Assembly (NCBI RefSeq): GCF_964275005.1
Contig: NC_092702.1
Location: 7,736,330 to 7,800,329 of the forward strand
Length of the DNA stretch: 64,000 nucleotides
Reading direction: 5' to 3'
Source: Diadema setosum
Taxonomy: Eukaryota > Echinodermata > Echinoidea > Diadematoida > Diadematidae
Shown here: positions 34,904-45,744 of the stretch, in pieces
Layout of the letters: every line of letters starts with the position of its first letter
How positions within the stretch are numbered: the first letter of the stretch is position 1
The notes under the pieces: model-generated
Told to the model about the DNA's origin: nothing
What the model saw: the letters and a program-made list of their open reading frames with translations, nothing else
Database searches by the model: none
Made by a program: the position numbers and the translations under genes

Positions 34904-35996
34904 CCCACACACACATACCGGTACCTAACAAACATAAATACACACACATACACATCCATAACAAACACACGCAGGCCTACACACACACACACACACACTT
35001 GAAGGCCCCCACCTCAACCTTAATTAGGAATACAATAATTTGAATGGGACAGTACCGGTAGTGAATTATATGCCTGCACACACAAACACACACACACACA
35101 CACTCTCTCTCACACACACACAAAGTCCTGAACATATCACACAAATGAATACAATGTACTACAGAGCATAATATATTCTATGCATTTAATCTTGTCATGG
35201 GATATTAATTCTCAAATTATTCGACATACATCATTAATGGCTATTAGAAAATCTGTAATACAAAATACAGAATTATTTAAAGCCCAAACGCACTGGCAAT
35301 ATCGTCTGCATGCACAATTTTGGCAGATGCAGTGCGTGTGCATAATGCACTTGCCACTCTCACTTGCCACTCTTAGTAATGGCGGCGAGCTCTCCATGCA
35401 ATCACAGCGATTTAAATGAGTACGCCCTCTAGCGATATGTAAATGCAGCTCTATGGTCTATGCCGACAAGTAGGCCTAGAAGTAAATTAATTAGAAGTAG
35501 AACTTTGTTTCTATTTCGAGTGCGAGCGAGCGCATATGCTGGCACTCACATAACAATAGCTAGGGCAGGGGACATCTAATGCATCTATTAGTGCTCGTCT
35601 GTGTATTTCACTCCAAGGGGTGCTCATGAGGGGGAGAGGGCCCTATGAGCAGGAGCCCCCGCGCCACCATGAGCAGATGAGCAGATTTCCCGGATTGATG
35701 TGCAGTGCTACACTACATATTACAATCCATATACTGCTGAAGTACCTGATTACATTGCAACTTTTACAATATACGGGACTACAGATATTATTGGCAGTAT
35801 CATCATTTACGTACTCTTTCCTTCCTCGTCATTTCCTACAAACACGTACACAATTAAGCATAGATATATTATTACCTCGTAGATAATCCTTACATATTAT
35901 CTTTTATAAACATACCTGAGCATAAGCATTCAGCTGTAAGTCGTGCTTTACGATTTCTTGCACACATGTTCGGATTCTCACTGCGTCGAGAGCCAT
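28245..35996 (-). CDS. BNIP1: BNIP1 / Sec20 ER SNARE gene, complete (6 exons)
   Basis: BNIP1 (Sec20) is a Qb-SNARE of the ER t-SNARE complex with syntaxin 18 and USE1. It acts in Golgi-to-ER retrograde transport and, in vertebrates, also in apoptosis and mitophagy. Six exons join to 224 codons against 228 in human, colinear along the whole length. Visible: N-terminal Sec20 helices (1-122), the KANLTCK segment (~95-101) corresponding to the BH3-like region, the SNARE region (~120-195), the TKYGRREMTDKLL hinge, one transmembrane helix (202-219) and a short basic luminal end KKRIF. All junctions are GT-AG and phase-consistent. The gene is divergent from the ENTPD4-like gene and convergent with NSD. 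The human C-terminal FPFL-like extension is absent. Confidence 0.94.
28648..29038. mobile_element. TTAA-flanked MITE, AGGGACTGTACAGTACTGG family, copy 1
   Basis: TTAA at both edges (28648-28651 and 29035-29038), with TIR AGGGACTGTACAGTACTGG / inverted AGGGTGTGTACAGTTCTGG. The interior contains opposed GGATATCTCAGCCATTT blocks. A second copy in the same orientation is at 47121-47512. TTAA targets fit piggyBac- or Kolobok-type transposases. It lies in BNIP1 intron 5. Confidence 0.87.
29117..29484. mobile_element. Near-perfect 365-bp inverted-repeat MITE
   Basis: It starts TTAAAGGGGAAGGCTAGTAA and ends with the exact inverse (TTACTAGCCTTCCCCTTTAA). Each arm is about 150 bp around GATTAATGCCCCGTCACTGACC. 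TTAA on both edges. The high arm identity suggests recent origin or gene conversion. It lies in BNIP1 intron 5. Confidence 0.9.
30268..30383 (-). CDS. BNIP1: BNIP1 exon 5, SNARE motif
   Basis: Acceptor CCAACAG|GAAG, donor ATTAG|GTAGG. Encodes KNKEDLAKTASSITENLLSL, then NRMMAANVERSN, the Qb-SNARE heptads up to the layer just before the last exon. Confidence 0.93.
30560..30870 (+). pseudogene. CR1/L2-type LINE reverse transcriptase C-terminal relic
   Basis: Translated pieces SQWLPICQRI, ILLIVYKALTGQAPSYI, then GDWAFVCAAPKLWNNL match the well-known C-terminal segment of CR1/L2-clade ORF2 proteins. A frameshift separates the first two pieces, and upstream RT domains are missing. It lies antisense in BNIP1 intron 4. 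Confidence 0.8.
31159..31259 (-). CDS. BNIP1: BNIP1 exon 4, BH3-like segment
   Basis: Acceptor CACACAG|ACTGC, donor AAGAG|GTGAG. Encodes TAIRKANLTCKMEIDRDQRN... with the invariant RKANLTCK block and a following Asp. Phase 0 in, phase 2 out. Confidence 0.93.
32640..32735 (-). CDS. BNIP1: BNIP1 exon 3
   Basis: 32 codons in phase 0, ELEKIGKEQDKETDRIGLLK..., with the conserved KEQDKE motif and HYHKQLL. Acceptor CTGTCCAG, donor AAGCAA|GTATA. Confidence 0.93.
33596..33688 (-). CDS. BNIP1: BNIP1 exon 2
   Basis: 31 codons in phase 0, ELRGSCKTMEGLNDINSRIK..., continuing the first Sec20 helix. Acceptor ATACTAG, donor ATTGAG|GTTTG. The intron between exons 1 and 2 contains a 1.45 kb transposon at 34003-35455. 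Confidence 0.88.
34003..35455. mobile_element. 1.45-kb non-autonomous hAT-like transposon with long TIRs
   Basis: The ends CATAGAGCTG ... CAGCTCTATG are flanked by GTCTATGC on both sides (33995-34002 and 35456-35463), a perfect 8-bp target duplication. TIR homology extends imperfectly about 110-120 bp inwards, including CCATTACTAAGAGTGGCAA and its inverse. An 8-bp duplication is standard for hAT. The interior has CA repeats and a probable second element beginning CAGTGGTATAGCTAGG (~34458), but no transposase. Confidence 0.88.
34875..35122. repeat. (CA)n microsatellite cluster inside the transposon
   Basis: CA-rich blocks at about 34875-34915, 34975-34998 and 35080-35122. Confidence 0.9.
35916..35996 (-). 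CDS. BNIP1: BNIP1 exon 1 with start codon
   Basis: ATG at 35994-35996 and donor GCTCAG|GTATG. 27 codons, MALDAVRIRTCVQEIVKHDL..., aligned with the human N-terminus (VRIC, QEIVK, DL). Upstream in-frame sequence is open for a while, but the family alignment and length place the start here. Confidence 0.9.
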
Positions 35997-36638
35997 TTTC
36001 TGAAGATCTGTACAAGACGAAAATACATAAAATTGGCAACTAAGTGTCTGCTTACTCTTTGCAGAATTTATTAAATTTAAGATTGATTTTACAATCATAT
36101 ATACTTTTTCTACTTGTTTAAAGAGTTTTTGATATTAGATATATACAAATTTAAAAGAAATATATATTTTTACTTTTTAAATACACAGCGAATCTTTAGA
36201 TATTTACTTTACAACGTTGCCGTAAACACGCTTACACAGCTACAGCTAAACCGTACACGTACACCAAGTGCTTTTGGCTGAAACACAGCCCGAGTTACAC
36301 GTCGCCCAGAGCAGAGAAAGCCGGTTTCAAATGTTGGCATGTTATTGGATAAGTAGAACCTAGTAGCGTAGTTTGCTCATATCTGCTCAAGTACACCGGG
36401 AGCTATGATGCCTGGGAATTATTTACCCAGCGGCTGAGACCATCTGTATTTTATTTAAGGCACTAAACAAGAGATTTGGCTCCATCACAAGTATGGTTCG
36501 GTAAGCCTTCACATGCTGAATACTGAGTGAACTGTAAATATACGAGACTTCGTTAGTGCATTGTCATTGTCCATTGATTAATTTAATGGTAAATTACTTG
36601 TAAGTTGTAGTAGGCCTAGTACGCAGCGCAGCAGCTGG
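35997..36638. promoter_or_regulatory. Putative bidirectional promoter, BNIP1 / ENTPD4-like
   Basis: This 642-bp interval separates the divergent start codons at 35996 (minus) and 36639 (plus). It has no open frames and no obvious transposon. It contains an inverted CCAAT box (ATTGG at 36344-36348) but no TATA box that I would trust. Both transcripts must start near here unless distant 5'UTR exons exist. Confidence 0.45.
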
Positions 36639-36697
36639 ATGAGTCGCTCTGGAGCGGAGGTGTGTTGTGTGACTAGTGAATACCATGTCCATGATAG
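36639..36697 (+). CDS. ENTPD4: ENTPD4-like exon 1, predicted start
   Basis: ATG at 36639, open to donor GATAG|GTAAAG at 36698. 19 codons plus two bases, exactly the phase needed by exon 2. It encodes MSRSGAEVCCVTSEYHVHD, a short cytosolic N-terminus. There is no sequence conservation to lean on; the support is phase, the strong donor and position. A start in another 5' exon remains possible. Confidence 0.5.
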
Positions 36698-39600
36698 GTA
36701 AAGTTTCTAACTAGCATGATCAATGACAAGGTAGGTTTAATCTTGACTGAGATTGGTCTGTATCTGGTCGTCAGGGATATATTTTAGGCATGTTACGCGG
36801 AGACTGCGTCTGGCTTCACAGATCCCCTCCCCCTCCGACCTTATGCTAGCTTACTTCATATAAAAATCAGATGTAACCAGTTAGATCTACACCAAGCCTA
36901 ACTATACACAGCCCAGTCGCTGTACATGGTACGTCGCGACAGGGCTGTACGCGCGCGACCACCAACCACTAGGAGAGCGACGTAATCGTATTACGATAGC
37001 TTTGAATTTTGATACTTAACATCATTTATGTCACCTCAAACTCAACGAGTATACTTTTCAATATTTACTCTACATCTGATGCTATCAGTATTCAAATGTA
37101 CGCAATGAAACTTACCGAAATTGATCATCATATCCAGCATGTCCACACGGCTGCACGGTACACAATCTTTCACGCCAGGCCTAACTATACACAGCCCAGT
37201 CGCTGTACATGGTACGTCGCGACGTACCGACGGTCAGGAATTGCGCCAGAAAGTGTCATTTATTTGTTCCACGGACTTATCGCAAGTGGTCTCCATGGAC
37301 CCAGTGTGGCGAACTATTCTTCTGTAATAGAAACATGCATTTAACGTGAGTAAAGTATTCTGTTTAAAGGAGAAAAGTATACATTTTCCTAAGTTTTGTA
37401 GTTGTGTTGAGGTTCCTCACTTTGAGGCTGCATGCCGCACTCGTCAGACGCTGTTTTCGCATAGCGTAACAGCGTCTGGTCGGGCTACACCAAGCCATGA
37501 AATGAGATCAATTATCCGTAGATTGATACCTAATATAGACATAAAAAGTATTGAAATCAGCCGATTTTTTCGTTTTCTTGTTAAAATCTTGCATTTTAAT
37601 AACTTTTCGCGTTTGCGATTTTCCCATTGCAGTAGCGAGCGCCCTAGCCTAGTGGCCGCTAGCGGCCCTAGCGGCTTCGATTTGCCAATCATCGTAAGTA
37701 TAGAGCTGAGCCAGAGCGCGGCGTCCGCGGGCAGTCGTAAATCACACAACACCATAGCGAATCCCGCGGCAGCAAGCGCGAAGCTCTTCACGGGCTCCGA
37801 TCGGGCAGCCAATTTCACTGAAACTGGCATTGCAAGGTCCATTTCGTGTACCGTTCTTGCCACATGCGCTAACTTGCGCTCGATAAATTTTCCTTTCAAA
37901 AAATCAGAAAACATTTCAATTTTGAAAAAAGTGAAGTTTCGATACTGCCATATTTTGCGCAATGTGGATTAAGTACAAAATGCACCAACGGTCACGACAA
38001 ATAAGTGCGAAATTTCGACTTAGCATGCCGAACAGATCGTCCTCCTCGGGCTACTACTGTACTAGCGGTAGGTAGCAGACGCAAACCCACATACAGGATG
38101 GCAAAAGCAGTTCAGGTTTGTGATTCGAACATGTTGTTTGCAGTACGGCCGTATTACTTTTGAAAAGAATGATATCAGTGCACCCCTGTCATAACTGCTA
38201 CAGCTAGTGATCGTCGCAAATGGGCTCAGAAATTGAGCACAGTGCGTGTGTAGAAAACGATGTACATGCGCGAGAGTGCCATCTAGTGCTGAATGACGAA
38301 CGCTACTTATGCATTGACGTCATCACTCGCTTGACAACCTCTCGCGACGCCATCTTAGAGGGCAAGCGAAGTCCTTGACAATGCACGCGTGCAGCTAGCT
38401 AGTACAGTTTTTTTTACCATCAAACAAGTTTGACATGACATGACACATTATGCAGCAATATTTGGGTAATTTTCTCAAATTGTGCAATCGAAATACAGTA
38501 CCACACGTAACTAGAGAATTCCTAGGTTATATCGCAGAAATTTGTATCCATAGCGCAACATCGCCGTTCTGGGAAATGTATGTCGCCATTTTGAATTTCA
38601 TTAGCCAATCACATGCGAGGTACGTGTTTTAGTAAAAAACATGTAGAAATCTACCTCGCATGTGATTGGCTAACGGATTCGTAGGTTGATGAGCTGTTAC
38701 GACCGCTGGTTTGAGTTGCATCTTTTTTCATGAAAATTGTGCCAAAATGTTGGATATATCATTAACCTGGTGAATGCAATGCATACCTCAAATGTCGATT
38801 TTGCTGTACAAGCTTAAATTTCCCGATCTAGGGCTGTGGATTACATGCAATAGAAAAGACAGTAAAAGAAACACCGATGCTGTGTGTAAATGCCCGTTGC
38901 CTCCCATGTAAAAGCATGCTCTAGCAACGCATCGCTTGCCCTCTGAGGGAGGGCGCCCTTCAGTTGGTAAGATCGTGACGTCATATGCATAAGGTCTATA
39001 AAGTCCTATGCAGAATCTTGTACGTAGTATAGAACATAGTAAGTTGTACATACAGACTGAAGGCTATCATACTGCCTTACTGGCTCCTGCCAGTGGTCGC
39101 GCACAGACCAAATGTTACAATAGACCCAATTTCATAGCTTTTTTTAAATTCAAACAAGTTTGACATGACATGACACTGTACACGTTATGCAGCAATATTT
39201 GGACTCACTGGAGTAACTTTCTCACATTGTCATTGTGCAAGTGAAATACACAGTAACTACTAGGTTCTGAATACTATTGAGTACTAGTACTACTAGGTTA
39301 GATCGCAGAAATTTGTATCCATATCACAACATCGCCATTCGCTAGCTGTAAGTCACCATTTTGAATCCGTTAGCCAATCACATGCGAGGTATGTGTTTTA
39401 ATAAAACACATAGAAATCTACCTCGCATGTGATTGGCTAACGGATTCATATGTTGAAGAGCTGTTACGCCCGTATCAACGGGCTGGTAGTTGTGTCTTTT
39501 TTCATGAAAATTCTAACATTGCTTCTTTCTCATCCAGGTGTCCATGCTTCTTGCCCCTCCCAGCGGTGTGGCACATCAGTTTCCGCCTCACCCACTGCAG

Positions 39601-42600
39601 GAGGCAGACGGCATGTCTCGCCCTCGTCATGTGCCTCCTCCTCATCATCAGCATTACCCTCATCGAGACCGGCGCCTACTCGCGGTCGGACCGCCAGCCC
39701 GCCAACTACGAGCGCTACGTCAAGAAGTACGAGCACGTGGAGGCCACCGACACTGACAACCCAAACTTGTACTACGGGGTGGTCATCGACGCTGGCTCCA
39801 GTGGCACACGGGTCTTTGTCTACTTCTGGCCCAAGCACACAGGCAAGAACAACGAGCTTCTGCAAATTCACCAGATGAGAGACTCTGGGAGGAATCCCGT
39901 CGTAAAGAAAATAAAACCAGGTAAGAACGTATGTTTAGGACTTGTACTCTAGCTAGATGAGGATTTCTGAAATTACCTACAGGTGAAAGGTCAAAGACTG
40001 CTTCCCAGCTAGAGACATGTCAAATAGATACAGTTTGTAGCAATTGCAGCTGTGAAAGTTGTATGCATAGCTGTTAATCTGTTCATAAGTTTTTTTTTTC
40101 TCTGGCGGCAAAATGTTATTGACTGATTTGCCTCGATTATCATAAAGTACTAGTAGATGCAGGACAATAGTACAATTAAAGGACAAGTTCACCTTCATAG
40201 ACATGTGGGTTGAGTGAATGCAGCAATATTAGTAGAACAACACATCAGTGAGAGTTTGAGGAAAATCGGACAGTCTGTACAAAAGTTACAAATTATTGAA
40301 GTTTCTGCTCAGTCATGGCTGGATGAAAAGACTACTATAGCTTGTGATGTCACATGTGTACAATGATATAAAGAAAGAATAAAGAAAATTCAACATATTT
40401 CCATTTTTCTCGCATAACAAAAGAACACTCGACTTCTCTCTTTCAGAAGGCAACAGGAATAATATTACCCTTAACATACGTCAGTAACAAGTCGAAGAAA
40501 TTTGCACTTTATTTTAAAAGTAAAGTTTTGTGAAATTCTCTTTTCATTTTCCTGATATCATTGTATGCATGTGACATCATACACTGTAGTAGTCTTCTCA
40601 TCCAGCAGTGACTTTGCAGACACTTAAAAAATTCATAACTTTTGAACGGATTGTCCGATTTTCCTCAAACTTTCACTGATGTGTTCTACTAATATTGCTG
40701 CATTTTATCAATCCTTATGTATTTGAAGGTGGACTTGTCCTTTAAATGTGATTCCTTTCTGAACCCTACTACAACTGTATGTAAATGACACTGCATGCAC
40801 TACAGAAACTTGCTTTGGTGAATAAACCCATATCTTGACAAAGTGATGTTTCACTGGTCTCAACATGAGCTCTGCATCCCAACCAAACTTCTTGAACCAC
40901 AGGCCTAGCTGAGCTGGCCTCCAACCCCCAGGAAGCCAGTATCTACATGAAGCCCCTCCTAGACTTTGCTGTGGGTCACATACCAGAGTCCAAGATTCCC
41001 GAGACGCCGCTGTACATCCTCGCCACAGCTGGCATGCGCATGCTCCCAGAGAGGTTAGCCAAAATCTATCCCATTCTTTATTCCATATTCATGAGCATGA
41101 AAGATATTCGCTGTTTTCCTCTCCTGCACATCTTACTTTTCTGTTCTGTTGGGAACTGTTGTCTCCACAATATTGTAAAACCAGAAATGTTTGCATGCAT
41201 GAAACTTTCATGAGGAGCCAAGTTTTGCAATAATTAAGTAAAACGCACACAAAATTTTTTTGCCCACGCAAAGCACTGAATGCCTGGACAAGGCTGTACA
41301 CCGTGTTGGTCAGCAATTTGTTAAAGTTTCATGCCACGAATGTTTTACAGTATATACTGCTATTCCTTTTCTAAAGTCTCCTAGCGGTCTTAATATTCTT
41401 TGGTGAAGCAGTAGTACCCTACTCATCTACCTGTATCTAGTGCGATATGCTTGGCTCCTTCACAACTTCTCCATGTCTGTTTCCAAACAGAAAAATGAGA
41501 TTTGCTCAACAATACTTTCTAGGCCTACAACAATTTGTTCCCCCACAGGCCTTTTATTTGTAGTGAATTCCAGGAGTAATGTTGAAACTGATCAAATGAA
41601 GTGAGAAACTAGAATGATGGCCAAACGCTTCTAAGACATTCTTTTCTGTGTAGACAGCACATGTACATTTGATGTTGATAGATAACAGAGCAAGCATTCA
41701 TATTTACCATGGGTAAAGTTGTTAAATATTGAAAGTCATGAACAAAGAGCTATTTGGAAGCATAGCTTTGAAATTGGTAGATTTGACAAGACTTGAATTT
41801 ACACTGATTAGGTTTACCAGTCCTTATTCCTCATTGTTTGATCTCCGTGATTGATTGACAGTATGATCAAATTGTTGCACAGAGGAACAAAAGTGTAATT
41901 CTATGAATTACATGGTTCGACCACATGTTGGTGAAAAATTATCAGGAGATCTATGTAAAGTATTGTTTCTCCTACGTTTGCACTGTGTTCACAGTCAATC
42001 ACAAGCCATTTTGGAGGACCTGCGCAAAGATATTCCTAGGAACTACAACTTTCTGTTTTCGGAAAAGAATGTTGAGGTGATCAGTGGCAAGCAGGAAGGG
42101 GTGTATGCATGGATTGGAATCAATTATGTTTTAGGACGCTTTGATCACAGCAATGAAGGTAAGCAAGAGACTCAAGTGTTCACCCGAAGTCCTAACAAGC
42201 AATAATAAAAAAGATATTGAATGTAGACCAATCAACAGATTTGTTTTGTTATGAAAACAAAAACACACTACTGTGGCCTCTTACAGCTGTATTTGTAACT
42301 TCCCAGAGTTTGCAACTGACCCAAGATGCTAGTCTTGTGAACTTCTGTGTCTTGACTTGGTGCCATGTGGTGAACTACTAAAGTGCCATCTATAATTATA
42401 AAAAAAAAAAAAAAAAAAAAACTATGTAGACTTTTTATCAGGGCATCATGTCTTATATCGTTGCTGGGGCGACAAGACCTTGTATCTGCAATTTTGGTGA
42501 AAATTACTTTTTTGCATTTATGGTCAAATAATCGGTTAAGTGATGTCCTGTCCAAATCCTAGATGTCTTACCCCCAAAATGAAGCCACCATGGCACGTCA

Positions 42601-45600
42601 AAGGAATGGCTGTCCCATTCAGTGTAGTGCTTTGGCCTCCCATGTTTTTTGGCTCTCCTGAACATTTGACATTTTGTAGATACGAGGTCTTGTCGCCCCA
42701 GCGACGATATGGTTAGTACAAAGCTGTCATGTACAGTATGCCTTTAATATCATTCATTGAAATTATTCCTTCATACCAAATACCTTTGTGTGCAACAGCT
42801 GTACTTTTGTGGTGAAAGAACTATAATTTTTCAATGTGCTTTGACAATTTTTCTTGAATGAGATTATGAATTCATTTCGCTTCCATGTATTCATCACATT
42901 TCCAGATGAAACCTTACAACTGTATAGATATTTGGCAATACTCTGTCAAGTAGTTTTGTATATTTTTCTTTTAAACACAGAAATGAAAACAATGATATAA
43001 GAAATTGAATAAAGCTAAATGCCTTTCTGCAGTAATTTTCTTTAAAAACATGAAATACAAGTAGCGTGATAAGGATACTGACAAAATGTGAAGAAAACAA
43101 CTGAATCAATGTGCTTCTTGGTCATAGAATGTGTTTTCAATACTCCTACATTAATAGGGCCTACTGTGGGCATACTGGATGATAACTTGTTATGAACAGA
43201 CTTTCTTAATCGTGCTTGTGTTTAGTCGACCTGAATATTAAAGTCATTTCTATGTTGTTTGTCAAACAATATTCACAAATTTCATTACATGTACAGATCC
43301 AATTTGAGCTGATATATGAAGGTAACGTTTTGGATTTGTGTACCAACATGTGCATAGTTTATGTTGTGAATGTTTAAAACTGAATTGTTGTTGATATTTA
43401 TAAATCATGTTGTTCATTCTAAACATATTTCAGGTACAATGAAGAAACATTCTTATAAGTCTTTTATTGTATTTTCCTGCCCCCCCCCCCCTTTCACAAA
43501 GATGAGCCAGTCGTTGAGGTCCAGTTACCGGGAGCGGAGGCGTCGCCCATGACTGTCTCCCGGAAGCGGACGGTCGGGGTGCTGGACATGGGGGGAGGGT
43601 CCGCCCAGATCGCCTACGAGGTTCCCCAGACTGTAAGCTTCAATCTGGCTAGTCCTAAGGTGTATATCATGTCGCACAAATTTTTCACCATGTGGAGTAG
43701 AGTAGAGTAGAAGCAGCAGTAGTCTAGTGCTATTAAAGACCGCTTGATTCAATCAGTCATCTGTAGCTGCATGTTGCATGATTTTATGTTTTATTCACGG
43801 CTGTGGATTTCCTCAGCCACTTTGGGTACATATGTGTGTATAAATTTGTGTCGATCACAATCTGTCAAAGTTGTTCACAATGAATTAATTTTTTTTTTTT
43901 GTTTTTGGTATAATCAGTCACCCCCCTCCCTTTTATATGTGCATATACTCAGTGTTGCTCTACCGGTAATCATAATTGGGCTGTTGGGCTGAAATGACTT
44001 CATAACACATACCACTCAGGATAGTTCCAATTTACTGAGAGTCAGTACCCACCCATTTCCTGTCACATTTCTGTTATGCTCACCCAGACCGATCCTTCTC
44101 GTCACAGTTATTAATTAAAGAAAGGAAGAAGAATTACTTTGTGTTGAAGAAGGCACAAGAGCAAATCCTCTTTGTGTGTCTGAGTCACACTAGACAGGGG
44201 GTTGCTGAGGAACGATCGAAGAATCTTCTCAGTGCTATTATTCCATAATAGGCCTTGTTTAAAGTTCATCTCAGCTGAAGATGTCATTCAGTGGAAGAAC
44301 GACACATATCACATTGTAACTGACACATCCAGTTCATTACGCAGCAAGCACTCACCGTATCCCGTATGATTTTGCCTTTATATTTATTTTAATGCCTTTG
44401 AGTGCCATGCTTTTGCCCTCAGATGAACAAGAGTTTTCTGTTGCAAGCAATGTCCCTTTTGCACCATATGATTATTGCCGTTTTATGTGTGACCTGTGAA
44501 ACTATTGCTAGAATCTACAGCAATCTACTGTTTTTCCAACACTATAATATCAATCAATAATCCATCTGTGAAATTGACTTGTCTTATGCATGAACTTTTT
44601 TCTTGCTTAAATGTTGATCTCGAAGGAGCCATTCTGCTGAATAGACTAGTCACACAAGAAGATATGTCTCTTGAATCTCTCCGATATCTGTCATTCAAAT
44701 GAACTTGTTCCTTGGGGAACCTCTCTCTTCAATGAACCTGTCTCTTGAGTGAATATATCTATTCAATGAATGTATGTCTCTTGAATGAATATATATTCAA
44801 TGAATGTATGTCTCTTGAATGGACCCACAGGAAGCAGCCGCCAAGGACTTGATAGCCGAGTTCAATCTTGGCTGTGACCAGCATGAATCAGACCACGTGT
44901 ATCGAGTCTATGTCACAACATTCTTGGGATACGGAGGCAATGCAGCGCGGGTCAGATATGAGAGCATTCTAATCAACTCCACTCTTGCAACTCTTGAGAA
45001 AAGGTAGTTATAGATGATCTTTTAACAGAGAATGAAACCCAAATGTATTTGTGGATTCAGGGAATACAGCAATATGAGTAGGACACATCAGTGAAGTTTG
45101 AGGAAAATCGGTCAATCCGTTGCAACATTATGAACTCTGTAAGGTTCAGTGCGGGCTTCGCTGGATGAAAAGACTTCAATATTTGGTGACGTCACAAAGA
45201 TGGACAGTGATATAAAGAAGATATGAAGAGAATTCAGCATACTTCAATATTTCCAGCAAAATGAAAGAGCATTTGACTTACTTCTTTTAGAAAGCTGGGA
45301 TGATGATATTAACCTTAACATACATCAGTAACAAGTTGAGGGAATGTGTACTTTTCACTTTAAAAAGTACATATTCCCTGGACTTCATGTCGATGTAAGC
45401 TTGTTTTTTGTTTTATTTTACATTTCAACTTCAGGCAAAGTAAAAACACCAAGAAGACCCAGAAAATTTATACAAAATCAGTGGCTATGCAAAGATCAGG
45501 GTCAATGGAACTAGCAATTTGGAAAGGAGAGGTACACTAAGGATGGATGAAAGGATGGCACATTAACTAAGTAAACAATACTTACAAAAACCTGCATACA

Positions 45601-45713
45601 AAGAGTGCTTGTAAGATTTCACATGTGCTCAACAACTTCTTGAGCAAAAGGCTGTGTGGCTAATGTCTTGTAAGTATTTTTGGCGTGTAATTTGTAGATG
45701 TGAGTGTGTGTGT

Positions 45714-45744
<31 letters not shown>

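Noticed and set aside
37444..37962. Minus-strand 172-codon frame with a hydrophobic stretch (start at ~37843 could give MDLAMPVSVK...)
   Set aside because: No recognised family and no convincing donor to a further exon. The opposite strand is equally open. Kept only as context for the possible 62-bp exon.
39450..39878. Alternative plus-strand frame over ENTPD4-like exon 2
   Set aside because: The neighbouring frame carries ACR1 and the membrane anchor with clear homology; this one is Ser/Thr/Arg-rich noise.
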